64,000 bases of DNA from positions 25,463 to 89,462 of the forward strand of contig MSHH01000064.1 of NCBI GenBank assembly GCA_001941075.1. The letters run 5' to 3'. Every line of letters starts with the position of its first letter. Positions within the stretch are counted from its first letter, which is position 1. Below the pieces are notes generated by a model. That model was not told where the DNA came from, did no database searches, and saw only the letters and a list, made by a program, of their open reading frames with translations. This DNA comes from Oscillospiraceae bacterium Zagget6 (lineage in GTDB: Bacteria; Bacillota; Clostridia; Oscillospirales; Oscillospiraceae). This document shows, one piece after another, positions 1 to 8,932 of this stretch. The position numbers and the translations under genes were made by a program.

Positions 1-266
1 CCGTACAGGACGGACTGAGACGCCGCCTCGCTGCCGCCCTGACTGTCGAAGGTGACGGTCAGGCCCGCCGCGCCGGTGGACCCGGTGACAACGAGGACCA
101 GAAACGCCGCCGCCATAGCCACCACAAAGGCGGTGGCCCAGCGCGCCATGCTTTTTCGCTGGTTCTCCTGCATCCCCCCCGTGGAGGAGACCCCGAACAG
201 CCCATAGCGGCGGGGCTGGTCGGGTTTTTCCTCCCCGGCAGAGGGACGCTTGCGCTCGTCGCTCAT
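1..266 (-). CDS. Membrane protein with InlB-type B-repeat (Listeria-Bacteroides repeat-like) segment, partial (runs off left edge)
   Basis: Reverse-strand ATG at 264-266; MSDERKRPSAGEEKPDQPRRYGLFGV...RWATAFVVAMAAAFLVLVVTGSTGAAGLTVTFDSQGGSEAASQSVLYG; one TM helix then VTFDSQGGSE motif; 1-nt gap from mglC stop. Confidence 0.6.
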   Translation of the reverse strand, partial: MSDERKRPSAGEEKPDQPRRYGLFGVSSTGGMQENQRKSMARWATAFVVAMAAAFLVLVVTGSTGAAGLTVTFDSQGGSEAASQSVLY

Positions 267-267
267 G

Positions 268-1344
268 TCACTTTCTGGTCAGGTACTTGCGCATATCAAT
301 GGAGCAGGCCAGCAGGATGATGATGCCCTTGATGATATACTGCATGTTGCCGGAGATGGACAGGAAGTTCAGGCCCACGAAGATGATGCGCAGCAGGAAC
401 ACGCCCAATACCACGCCGCCGATGGTGCCGGTGCCGCCGACGAAGGAGACGCCGCCGATGACGCAGGCTGCAATGGCGTCGCACTCGTAGTTCAGGCCGG
501 TGTTGGCGGTGTTGGAACCGATCCGGGCCGCCTCGATGAAGCCGGTGTAGCCGTAGGTGACGCCGGCCAGGGTGTGGACCATCATGGTGGTGAAGAACAC
601 GTTGACGCCGGAGACGTTGGCCGCCTCGGGATTGGAGCCAACAGCGAACATATTCTTGCCGAATGTGGTTTTATTCCAGATAAACCACATGATTATTAGC
701 ACAATCACCGCGTATATGACGTAGTTCGGGATGACGATGCCGGTCAGGGTGCCGATGATGCTGCCGGTGATGCAGCTTTTATAGGCGTCGGACAGGCCGG
801 AGATGGACTGGCCGTTGTTGCCGTTGGCCATATAGTACATCAGGCAGACGCCATAAACGATCAGCTGGGTGGCCAGCGTCACGATGAAGGGGTGCAGCTG
901 GAACTTGGCCACGAAGAAGCCGTTGACCAGACCCACGATGCCGCCCACGGCCAGCGCAGCCAGCAGCACCAGCGGGATGGGCAGCTCGCCCAGGCCCTCG
1001 AAGAACTTGTTGGTGGTGGTCAGCGACTGGAGCAGGGTGGCGGAAATGGCCGCCGTCAGGCCCACCGTCCGCCCGGCGGACAGGTCGGTGCCGGTCAGGA
1101 CGATGCAGCCGCCGATGCCCAGCGCCATAGGCAGGCTTGCCGCCGTCAGGTTGATGATGTTGATGATGGAGCTGGACGAAATGATGTTGTGATTTTGTGT
1201 GTACGTAAAGATGATAAAGACGATCAGGATAATGTAAATCGCGTTGTTCAGCAGCGTATCCGCGACAAACGCATGGCGATCCTTGGCGTCCAGGGTCTTG
1301 TAGCGGGCGCTGGTCTGCTGCAACGATTTGATTGGATTCTTCAT
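268..1344 (-). CDS. mglC: Galactose/methylgalactoside ABC transporter permease
   Basis: ORF 358 aa, BPD_transp_2-like hydrophobic permease (GIGGCIVLTGTDLSAGRTVGL), in order with mglA/mglB. Confidence 0.88.
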   Translation of the reverse strand: MKNPIKSLQQTSARYKTLDAKDRHAFVADTLLNNAIYIILIVFIIFTYTQNHNIISSSSIINIINLTAASLPMALGIGGCIVLTGTDLSAGRTVGLTAAISATLLQSLTTTNKFFEGLGELPIPLVLLAALAVGGIVGLVNGFFVAKFQLHPFIVTLATQLIVYGVCLMYYMANGNNGQSISGLSDAYKSCITGSIIGTLTGIVIPNYVIYAVIVLIIMWFIWNKTTFGKNMFAVGSNPEAANVSGVNVFFTTMMVHTLAGVTYGYTGFIEAARIGSNTANTGLNYECDAIAACVIGGVSFVGGTGTIGGVVLGVFLLRIIFVGLNFLSISGNMQYIIKGIIILLACSIDMRKYLTRK

Positions 1345-1360
1345 AGTAGTACCTCCCCCT

Positions 1361-2860
1361 TTATACGTATTTTGCGGCGAGCGTCAAAATCTCTTCCTGG
1401 GTGGTGTTCTGCGCGTCCACCTCACCGGCCACCCGGCCGCCGCTCATGACCACAATACGGTCACAAACGCCCAGCAGCTCCGGCATTTCCGACGATACCA
1501 TCAGCACCGTGGTGCCGGCCTTGGCCTGGTCGATGATGAGCTGGTAAATTTCGTATTTTGCGCCCACGTCGATGCCGCGGGTGGGTTCGTCCAGCATCAG
1601 CACCTTGGGGTTGGTCAGCAGCCACCGGGCCAGGATGACCTTCTGCTGGTTGCCGCCGGACAGGGAACGAATTTTCGTCTCCTGGGAAGGCGTTTTGGTG
1701 GCCATGGCGTCGATGCCCCATTGGGTGGCCTTTTTCATGGCGTTGTTGTCCAGCCACAGGCCATGGACCAGGTACTTTTTCAGGCTGGCGATGACGGTGT
1801 TGTCCAGGATGCTCCGAATCCCGAAGATACCGGTGGCCCGGCGTTCCTCGGTCACCAGGGCGAAGCCCGCCTCCAGGGACTGCTTGGAGTTCTTGTTGGA
1901 GACCTCTTTTCCCTCCAGCCGGATGGTGCCGCTGTGACGGGTGGCGATGCCGAAGATGGACTCCAGCGTTTCGGTGCGCCCGCTGCTGTCCAGCCCGGCG
2001 AACCCCAAAATCTCGCCCTTCCGCGCCTGAAAGGACACGTCCCGGAGCATATTGTACTGACCGGTCAGCCCTTCCACCTCCAGCGTGACCTCGCCGGGTT
2101 CGTTGGTCTTGGGCGGGAACTGGTTGCTCAGCTCGCGGCCCACCATCAGCTTGATGAGCTTGGCGTTGTCCAGCTCAGAGGCAGGCTCCGTTGCCACCCA
2201 CTGGCCGTCCCGCATGACGGTGACTTCGTCGGCGATGCGGAGGATCTCCGCCATCTTGTGGGAGATATAGACGATGCCGCAGCCCCGGTCCCGGAGCATG
2301 TTGATGATTTTGAACAGGTGCTCCACCTCCGCCTCGGTCAGGGAGGAAGTGGGTTCGTCAAAGATGATGATTTTGGAGTGGTAGGAGACGGCCTTGGCAA
2401 TCTCCACCATCTGGCGCTTGGAGACGGGCAGCTCGCTCATCTTCTGGTCCATGTCCACGTCGATCTCCAGCTCGTCGAAGATGGCTTTGGTGTCCTCGCG
2501 CATTTTCTTCTCGTTGACCATGATGCCGGTGGTGGGGTAGCGGCCCAGCCACAGGTTGTCCAGCACGGAGCGCTTCAGCGCCTGGTTCAGCTCCTGGTGG
2601 ACCATGGAGACGCCGTTTTCCATGGCCTCCTTGGTGGTCTTGAAATCGACTTCTTTTCCCTCCAGCAGGATGGTCCCCTCGTCCTTCCGGTAGATTCCGA
2701 ACAGGCACTTCATCAGGGTGGACTTGCCTGCGCCGTTCTCCCCCATCAGGGCGTGGACCGTTCCCGCCCGGACACGCAGCTGCGCATGGTCCAGCGCTTT
2801 CACGCCGGGGAAGGCTTTGACGATGTCCTTCAAATCCAGCAAAACATCGGAATGTTCCAT
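1361..2860 (-). CDS. mglA: Galactose/methylgalactoside ABC transporter ATP-binding protein (two ABC domains)
   Basis: 499 aa; Walker [10 protein letters not shown], two ABC modules, LSGGNQQK signature. Confidence 0.92.
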   Translation of the reverse strand: MEHSDVLLDLKDIVKAFPGVKALDHAQLRVRAGTVHALMGENGAGKSTLMKCLFGIYRKDEGTILLEGKEVDFKTTKEAMENGVSMVHQELNQALKRSVLDNLWLGRYPTTGIMVNEKKMREDTKAIFDELEIDVDMDQKMSELPVSKRQMVEIAKAVSYHSKIIIFDEPTSSLTEAEVEHLFKIINMLRDRGCGIVYISHKMAEILRIADEVTVMRDGQWVATEPASELDNAKLIKLMVGRELSNQFPPKTNEPGEVTLEVEGLTGQYNMLRDVSFQARKGEILGFAGLDSSGRTETLESIFGIATRHSGTIRLEGKEVSNKNSKQSLEAGFALVTEERRATGIFGIRSILDNTVIASLKKYLVHGLWLDNNAMKKATQWGIDAMATKTPSQETKIRSLSGGNQQKVILARWLLTNPKVLMLDEPTRGIDVGAKYEIYQLIIDQAKAGTTVLMVSSEMPELLGVCDRIVVMSGGRVAGEVDAQNTTQEEILTLAAKYV

Positions 2861-2901
2861 CTAACAGCCTCCTTTTCTTTCTTGAGTCGCTTCGTTTATC
2901 A

Positions 2902-2939
2902 AAAGAGGGCTGACCACTGAAACAGCGGCAGCCCTCTTT
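2902..2939 (-). terminator. Intercistronic hairpin between mglB and mglA
   Basis: AAAGAGGGCTG ... CAGCCCTCTTT inverted repeat (11 bp) followed by U-run on the minus strand. Confidence 0.7.
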
Positions 2940-3000
2940 CCTTTCTGCTTTACATGTTTACATGATACAGGTCACATTGAGAGCAGCGTGGGGTGGCAGC

Positions 3001-4230
3001 TTACTCTCCGGTGTAGGCGGAATAAGCCATGTAGACCTTGCTGTCGATGCCGTCGGCCAGGGTGAAGGTGTACTCAGACGCATCGGCGGCCAGGGCAGCG
3101 GTGGCCTCGGTGGGCACGGCACCGGAGACAGCCTGGTCGATGAGGAACTTCAGGCCGTAGGCATAGCCGGTGTTGGACTGGGCAACGGTGCCGACCATGT
3201 AGCCGTTGGCGATCAGCTCCTTGGCGGTGTCGGTGGCGTCAACGCCAAAGACGGGGATGGTGGTGGTGCCTTCGCCGTTGTTGTAACCGGCGGCCTGGAG
3301 CGCCTGGACAGCGCCGGCGGCCATGTCGTCGTTGTTGCAGATGACCAGCTCGATCATGTTGCCGTTGGCCTCGCTGTACTGGGACAGGTTGGTCTGCATG
3401 TACTCAGTGGCGGCGGAAGCGGACCATGCGCCGTTGGTATCCACCTGATACTTGTCGGAGTTGTTGGCGTCAAAGTACTCCAGCTCAGCATAACCGGCCT
3501 CGGTCAGGATGGCGTTGGCGTCCTCGACAGCGTACTGGGTGCGGTAGATGGCCTCGGCGTTGCCCTCCTGCCCCTTGAACATGGCGTAGGAGATGACGCC
3601 GTCGCCGTTCAGGTCGATGGAATCATAGTTTTCCACCAGATAGTTGCCGATCATCTCGCCCTGCATATGGCCGGCTTCGGGGGCGTCGGTGCCCAGGAAG
3701 GCCACGTTGTCATAGGCGTTCAGCAGAGCGCCCTCGTTGCCGTCGGCCTCGATGGTGCGGTTGAAGAAGTACACGTCAACGTCGTAGCCGGCGGCTTCTT
3801 CGATGATCTTCTGGGCGGCGTCCTCAGAGCCAGATTCCACCAGGTTGACCAGCAGCAGATTGCAGCCGTTGGTCAGGGCGGTGGTGATGGACTCGTTCTG
3901 GGTGGTCTGGTTGCTGTTGCCATCGTAGTCGGTGTAGGTGATGCCGGCCGCGTCCAGGGTCTCGTCCAGGGAAGAGCGGACGGTGGAGAGGAAGGTGTCG
4001 GAGAAGGCATACCAGAAGATGCCCACGTTCAGGTCGGAGTAGTCAACGTCGCCGGAGGTGGCGTCAGCGTCCGCAGCGGCGGAGGTGTCTTCCGTGGTGT
4101 CGGCGGCAACAGAGGTGTCCTCAGTGTCGTCGGTGGTGGTGGTGTCGCTGCTGCTGCTGGAGCCGCAGGCCGCCAGGGACAGCACCATTGCCAGCGCCAG
4201 GATCAGGGCGAGCAATTTTTTCAGTTTCAT
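3001..4230 (-). CDS. mglB: Galactose/glucose-binding periplasmic-type lipoprotein
   Basis: Lipobox LSLAACGSS; Ca-loop-like DLNGDGVISYAMFKGQEGN; start chosen at 4230 with AGGAGG RBS. Confidence 0.9.
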   Translation of the reverse strand: MKLKKLLALILALAMVLSLAACGSSSSSDTTTTDDTEDTSVAADTTEDTSAAADADATSGDVDYSDLNVGIFWYAFSDTFLSTVRSSLDETLDAAGITYTDYDGNSNQTTQNESITTALTNGCNLLLVNLVESGSEDAAQKIIEEAAGYDVDVYFFNRTIEADGNEGALLNAYDNVAFLGTDAPEAGHMQGEMIGNYLVENYDSIDLNGDGVISYAMFKGQEGNAEAIYRTQYAVEDANAILTEAGYAELEYFDANNSDKYQVDTNGAWSASAATEYMQTNLSQYSEANGNMIELVICNNDDMAAGAVQALQAAGYNNGEGTTTIPVFGVDATDTAKELIANGYMVGTVAQSNTGYAYGLKFLIDQAVSGAVPTEATAALAADASEYTFTLADGIDSKVYMAYSAYTGE

Positions 4231-4239
4231 GTTACAGTC

Positions 4240-4345
4240 CTCCTTCAAATTTTTTGAGCGGTTGTTTCGCTTACATGCTTACGAGAACAGTATAGCAGAG
4301 ATGCAGAGAAATAGCAAATACAAAATTTTTTGTCTTTCTTAAAAA
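4240..4345 (-). promoter_or_regulatory. Putative mglB promoter TTGCTA-N17-TATACT with GTAAGC direct repeats downstream of the -10
   Basis: Minus strand: TTGCTATTTCTCTGCATCTCTGCTATACTGTTCTCGTAAGCATGTAAGCGAAAC. Confidence 0.5.
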
Positions 4346-4352
4346 TTCTTTT

Positions 4353-4718
4353 CTATTCTTCCTCACCTGTTTCTTCCTCGTCCGGCTCATCGCCCTCGCC
4401 TTCGTCTTCGTCCGGCGCCTCGCCGTCGGCTTCCGGCTCTGACAGTTCCAATTCCTCGTCCCCGGTCGCCTCCGGCTGCACGCGGGACATCCTCCACGCC
4501 ATCAGGCCCAGGAAAACCACGCCGCCCCCCAGCACCAGGATGCCCACGATCAGCAGCGGCAGCGACGGGGCGTCCTCGCCGCCTTTGTACGCCTCCTGGA
4601 GGAACGTCACCAGCAGATACGCCAGGTACAGCGCCCCCAGCAGGTAAACGGTCCCGTGTGCGCCGGGGGAAAACGAATGCTTTTGTTTTTTGTCGTCTTT
4701 TTTAAAAGGCATGGTCAT
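4353..4718 (-). CDS. Small two-TM membrane protein with acidic C-terminal tail, unknown function
   Basis: 121 aa, hydrophobic stretches and E/D-rich tail. Confidence 0.6.
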   Translation of the reverse strand: MTMPFKKDDKKQKHSFSPGAHGTVYLLGALYLAYLLVTFLQEAYKGGEDAPSLPLLIVGILVLGGGVVFLGLMAWRMSRVQPEATGDEELELSEPEADGEAPDEDEGEGDEPDEEETGEEE

Positions 4719-5036
4719 TCACTCCTGTTCTGAACGGTCTGCGGTATCTTCTGCTTCGGCGGCATCCTTCGCAGGGACTCCGCAGTAATGATGTGGTGGG
4801 GCGAAACGCTTTCGTCTATTTACCGTCAAGCGGAACTTCCGAAGCTGCGCTTCTCCGCCGTCAAGCGGCACTTCCGCTGCGCTCCCTGCCTGCATTTTAT
4901 CACAGATACCACCGGGTTTCCACATGAAAATCATTGCTTTCACGCAGGCTCATTCCGAAGGAGCATCTTCCTTTTGCCCAACGCCGGGCGTTGCTTCGCC
5001 GGTGGCTGCGTCAGAGCCACCCGCCGCCCGTAGGTC

Positions 5037-5888
5037 CTAGCTGAAAAACCAGTTGATTTTTTCCGTGGGGTCGGCGTGTTTCAGGTAGACGATGTTGAAC
5101 TCCCGGATCATGCGGTCATTCTCCAGCCAGAATTTTTCCAGGTTCGGGTCGCTCTCCGCCAGAATGTTGTAGACGAAGGAGATGCCGTAGCCCTCCCGCA
5201 CCAAGTCCAGGATGATTTTAAAGCTGGAGATGCTGATGCAGTGTTTAAAACGGCTCAGCGACTCGTTGTAGGCCATCAGCTCCTGCTCCAGAATGGCCCG
5301 CGTGCCGGACCCGGCCTCCCGGTGGATGATGGTCTCGCCCAGCAGCTCCTCCATGGAGACCGTCCGGCCCGCGAAGGGGTGGCCGTTGTGACAGATACCC
5401 ACGAATGGCTCCCGGCGGAGGAGGATGGAGTCAAAGCGCTCCTTGTCGAAAAAGCCCTCGATGACGGCGAAATCCAGCCGGTTTTTCTCCAGCTCCCCCA
5501 GCAGGCGCTGGGTGTTATCCACGAGAAATTCCAGTTGGTTGTCCTCATCCCGCAAAAAGCGACGGATGTACTCTGTGAGAAAATAGTCCCCGATGGTCTT
5601 GGTGGCCCCCACCCGGAGGGAGCGGGTGGGCTTTTCTTCCCGGAGTTTCTCCCGCAGCGTCGCCTCCTGATACCGCGCCGCCCGTGCGTAGGTCTCCAGG
5701 GCTTCCGCCGCCGGGGTCTTTTCCAGCCGCCGGTTCACATAGCGGAACAACTGGCATTGGTATTCCTGCTCCAGGTGATGCATTTGCTGGGTGACAGCGG
5801 GCTGGGTCAGGTGCAGCCGCTCTGCCGTCTGGCGGTAGTTTCCGCACTCGCACAGCACCAGAAAGGTCTCGATTCGATAGTCCAACAT
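5037..5888 (-). CDS. LysR-family transcriptional regulator
   Basis: N-terminal HTH (ETFLVLCECGNYRQTAERLHLTQPAVTQQMHHLEQEYQCQLF) plus LysR substrate domain. Confidence 0.92.
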   Translation of the reverse strand: MLDYRIETFLVLCECGNYRQTAERLHLTQPAVTQQMHHLEQEYQCQLFRYVNRRLEKTPAAEALETYARAARYQEATLREKLREEKPTRSLRVGATKTIGDYFLTEYIRRFLRDEDNQLEFLVDNTQRLLGELEKNRLDFAVIEGFFDKERFDSILLRREPFVGICHNGHPFAGRTVSMEELLGETIIHREAGSGTRAILEQELMAYNESLSRFKHCISISSFKIILDLVREGYGISFVYNILAESDPNLEKFWLENDRMIREFNIVYLKHADPTEKINWFFS

Positions 5889-5900
5889 GGTGTATTCCCC

Positions 5901-6074
5901 TTTTAGCTCTTAGCTTTTAGCTTTTGGCTTTTAGCTCTGTGGTGTTTAACAATTTGCTCTGCGCTTGGAACTCGCCGCATAAAACAAACCGCTAACAACG
6001 AACTGATGTCTAACGCTGTTCGCCTATGGTTTGCAGTGCGCAACTAACAGCTAGCAGCTAACGGCTAACAGCTT
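5901..6074. repeat. Intergenic element bounded by inverted heptad arrays (E1)
   Basis: TTTTAGC/TCTTAGC/TTTTAGC/TTTTGGC/TTTTAGC at 5901-5937 and CAACTAA/CAGCTAG/CAGCTAA/CGGCTAA/CAGCTTC at 6041-6074. Confidence 0.75.
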
Positions 6075-6116
6075 CAATAAGATTCTCTAATGGACACATA
6101 AGAATTGCTAAATAGA

Positions 6117-6141
6117 TTTTATCATAAATTGGGCGTATAAT
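6117..6141 (+). promoter_or_regulatory. Putative activator-dependent promoter/operator of the oxidoreductase fusion
   Basis: TATAAT at 6136-6141, poor -35, palindrome TTTATCATAAA at 6118-6128. Confidence 0.45.
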
Positions 6142-6199
6142 CAACGTGAGAAAGAGCGCCGTCCTCAAAAATACGGCGGCGCCAGAGGAGTGTGCCCGT

Positions 6200-8752
6200 A
6201 TGAACGTTATTGTAATTGGCGGCGTAGCCGCCGGCACCAAAACCGCTGCGAAGCTGAAACGTCAGGACCGCAGCGCCACCGTCACGATCTACACCCAAAG
6301 CCAGGACATTTCCTACGCGGGCTGCGGCCTGCCCTACTATGTGGGCGGCGACATCGAGACCCGTGAGGAGCTGATCGTCAACACCCCCGCCAGCTTTACC
6401 GGTCTTACCGGCGTGGCTGTGCGCACCGGCATGGAGGCGGTCTCCGTCAATAGCGCGGAGAAAACCGTCACCTTCGCCAACGGGGAGACCGTGGGCTATG
6501 ACAAGCTGGTCATCGCCACCGGCGCGGCCCCCTTTGTCCCCAACGTGCCGGGGAAGGAGCTGCCCGGCGTGTTCACCATGCGCAGCCCCGACGACGCCAT
6601 CGACCTGCGGGCCTATGTGGAGCAGAACAGCTGCCGCAGCGCCGTGGTGGTGGGCGGCGGCTTCATCGGTCTGGAGATCGCGGAGAACCTGATGGCAAAG
6701 GGCCTGAGTGTCACCGTGGTGGACATGGCCTCCCAGGTGATGCCCAACCTGTTTGACGCGGAAATGGCCGCCTACATCCGCCGCAAGCTTCAGGCCAAGG
6801 GGATGCGGGTCATCACCGGCGCGGGGCTGGAGGAAGTGCAGGGCACCGACAAGGCCACCGGCATCCGCACCAGCGTCGGCAGTTTCGCGGGCGACCTGGT
6901 GGTGCTCGCCATCGGCGTCCGCCCGGCCACTGGGTTCCTGGCCGATTCCGGCATTGAGATGAACCGGGGTACCATCGTGGTGGACAAACAGCAGAAAACC
7001 AACATTGAGGACGTCTACGCCGTGGGCGACTGCGCCCAGGTCTACAACAGCCTGACCGGGCAGAGCCAGTGGTCCGCCATGGGCTCCACTGCCAACCTGA
7101 CGGGCCGTCTGCTGGCGAAAAACCTGACCGGCGAGAGCCTGTCCTACGGCGGCTGCCTGGGCACCGGCGTGGTGCGGCTGGCAAATGACCTGAACGCCGG
7201 GCGCACCGGCCTCACCGAGGCCCAGGCGAAGGCGGCGGGATACGACGTCATCACCGCCACCTGCGTCACCGACGACAAGGCCCACTACTACCCGGACGCT
7301 TCCACCTTCGTCACCAAACTCATCGCGGACCGGGCCACCCACGCCCTGCTGGGCATCCAGGTGCTGGGGTCCGGCGCGGTGGACAAGATGGTGGACATCG
7401 CCGTCACCGGCATCTCCGCCGGAATGAAGCTGGAGGACTTCGACACGCTGGATTACGCCTATGCGCCCCCCTTCTCCACCGCCATTCACCCCTTTGTCCA
7501 GGCTTGCTATATTCTGGAGAACAAACTCAGCGGTGCCTATGAGAGCTTTACCCCCGCCGAGTACGCTGCGGGCAAGGCCAAGGGCTACAAGGTCATCGAC
7601 GCCAGCCCCGCCCCCGCCATTCCCGGCGCGCAGTGGGTCAACCTGACCGCCGTCAACGGGCCGCTGGACGGCATCGACAAGGACGAGAAGCTGCTGCTGG
7701 TCTGTGCCAAGGGCAAGCGGGGCTACCTGCTGCAAAACCGCCTGAAAGCCTTCGGCTACACCAACACCCGCGCTCTGGAGGGCGGCCTGTTCGTCAACGA
7801 GGTCAAGGTGGAGTTCACTGGGGCGCTGCCCGCTGCGGAAATCAAGCGGGTGAAGGCCCTGGGCTGCCTCCAGGACAAGCGGTATCCCGACGTGTTCAAC
7901 GTCCGCGTCATCACCCGCAACGGCAAAATCACCGCCGAGGAGCACCGCACCATCGCGGAGGCGGCGGAGCGGTTCGGCTCCGGCGCGGTCACCATGACCA
8001 CCCGCCTGACTTTGGAAATTCAGGGCGTGAAGTACGCCGACCTCCAGCCGGTGATGGACTTCCTCCACGACCACGGCCTGGAGACCGGCGGCACCGGCTC
8101 TCTGGTGCGCCCGGTGGTCTCCTGCAAGGGCACCACCTGTCAGTATGGCCTCATCGACACCTTTGGCCTGTCCGAGCGGCTCCACGAGGCGTTTTATGTG
8201 GGCTACCACGGCGTCACCCTGCCCCACAAGTTCAAAATCGCGGTGGGCGGCTGTCCCAACAACTGCGTCAAGCCCAACCTGAACGACCTGGGCATCGTGG
8301 GCCAGCGGGTCCCGATGATCGACTACGCCAAGTGCCGGGGCTGCAAGAAGTGCCAGGTGGAGGCCGCCTGCCCCATCAACGTGGCAAGAGTGGAAGATGG
8401 CAAGGTCAAAATCGACCCGACCCAGTGCAATAACTGTGGCCGCTGCAAGGGCAAATGCGTGTTCGGCGCGCTGGACTATCAGGACGGCTACCGCATTTAC
8501 ATTGGCGGACGCTGGGGCAAGAAAGTGGCCCACGGCCAGCCGCTGACCCGCATCTTCACCTCCGAGGAGGAGGTCATGGGCGTCGTGGAGCGGGCCATCC
8601 TGCTGTTCCGGGACGAGGGACAGACCGGCGAGCGCTTCGCGGACACCGTCACCCGGCTGGGCTTCGACTACGTCAACCAGAAGCTACTGGACGATACCAT
8701 GGACAAGGAAGCTATCCTGAAAAAGACCGTCAAGGGCGGCGCTACCTGCTGA
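6200..8752 (+). CDS. CoA-disulfide reductase-like FAD oxidoreductase / rhodanese / nitrite-sulfite reductase-type / 2x[4Fe-4S] ferredoxin fusion
   Basis: IGGVAAGTKTAAKLKR; SYAGCGLPYY active site; rhodanese-like LLLVCAKGKRGY; CKGTTCQYG...CPNNC siroheme/Fe-S pattern; CRGCKKCQVEAACP and CNNCGRCKGKC clusters. Confidence 0.88.
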   Translation: MNVIVIGGVAAGTKTAAKLKRQDRSATVTIYTQSQDISYAGCGLPYYVGGDIETREELIVNTPASFTGLTGVAVRTGMEAVSVNSAEKTVTFANGETVGYDKLVIATGAAPFVPNVPGKELPGVFTMRSPDDAIDLRAYVEQNSCRSAVVVGGGFIGLEIAENLMAKGLSVTVVDMASQVMPNLFDAEMAAYIRRKLQAKGMRVITGAGLEEVQGTDKATGIRTSVGSFAGDLVVLAIGVRPATGFLADSGIEMNRGTIVVDKQQKTNIEDVYAVGDCAQVYNSLTGQSQWSAMGSTANLTGRLLAKNLTGESLSYGGCLGTGVVRLANDLNAGRTGLTEAQAKAAGYDVITATCVTDDKAHYYPDASTFVTKLIADRATHALLGIQVLGSGAVDKMVDIAVTGISAGMKLEDFDTLDYAYAPPFSTAIHPFVQACYILENKLSGAYESFTPAEYAAGKAKGYKVIDASPAPAIPGAQWVNLTAVNGPLDGIDKDEKLLLVCAKGKRGYLLQNRLKAFGYTNTRALEGGLFVNEVKVEFTGALPAAEIKRVKALGCLQDKRYPDVFNVRVITRNGKITAEEHRTIAEAAERFGSGAVTMTTRLTLEIQGVKYADLQPVMDFLHDHGLETGGTGSLVRPVVSCKGTTCQYGLIDTFGLSERLHEAFYVGYHGVTLPHKFKIAVGGCPNNCVKPNLNDLGIVGQRVPMIDYAKCRGCKKCQVEAACPINVARVEDGKVKIDPTQCNNCGRCKGKCVFGALDYQDGYRIYIGGRWGKKVAHGQPLTRIFTSEEEVMGVVERAILLFRDEGQTGERFADTVTRLGFDYVNQKLLDDTMDKEAILKKTVKGGATC

Positions 8753-8768
8753 CGCCGGAAATTCCACG

Positions 8769-8797
8769 TTGACAGGGCCGCAGCTACCTGCTATAAT
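8769..8797 (+). promoter_or_regulatory. Consensus sigma-A promoter for ygjV-like gene
   Basis: TTGACA (8769-8774) N17 TATAAT (8792-8797). Confidence 0.8.
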
Positions 8798-8803
8798 GCA
8801 GCC

Positions 8804-8932
8804 TGTCATTTGGGCAGGCGCACCACAAACAGCCGAAACTGTCATCAATGACGCCTGTTGTTGTCAGTTTCCATGATACTTCAAAAAAGCTGGCACAACA
8901 CTGTGTCAGCTTTTTTTCTGGAGGAACACACC
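8804..8932 (+). ncRNA. Structured 5' leader, candidate transcription attenuator/riboswitch
   Basis: CAGGCG(8815-8820)/CGCCTG(8852-8857), ACAG/CTGT, competing GAAACTG(8835-8841)/CAGTTTC(8865-8871), then terminator hairpin before RBS. Confidence 0.5.
8883..8917 (+). terminator. Intrinsic terminator within leader, just upstream of RBS
   Basis: AAAAAAGCTGGCACA-ACAC-TGTGTCAGCTTTTTTT, 15-bp stem with one G-T pair. Confidence 0.8.

Noticed and set aside
5901-6074. CRISPR-like array
   Set aside because: Repeats are 7 nt, degenerate and contiguous; no spacers and no cas genes in the window.
6122-8533. 803-aa minus-strand ORF
   Set aside because: Antisense to the oxidoreductase fusion, which has clear motifs and a proper RBS.
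8804-8882. Fluoride (crcB) riboswitch
   Set aside because: Only the 3' AATGACGCCTG segment is similar; the conserved 5' GGCGATGG hairpin is not present. Left as an unknown leader.
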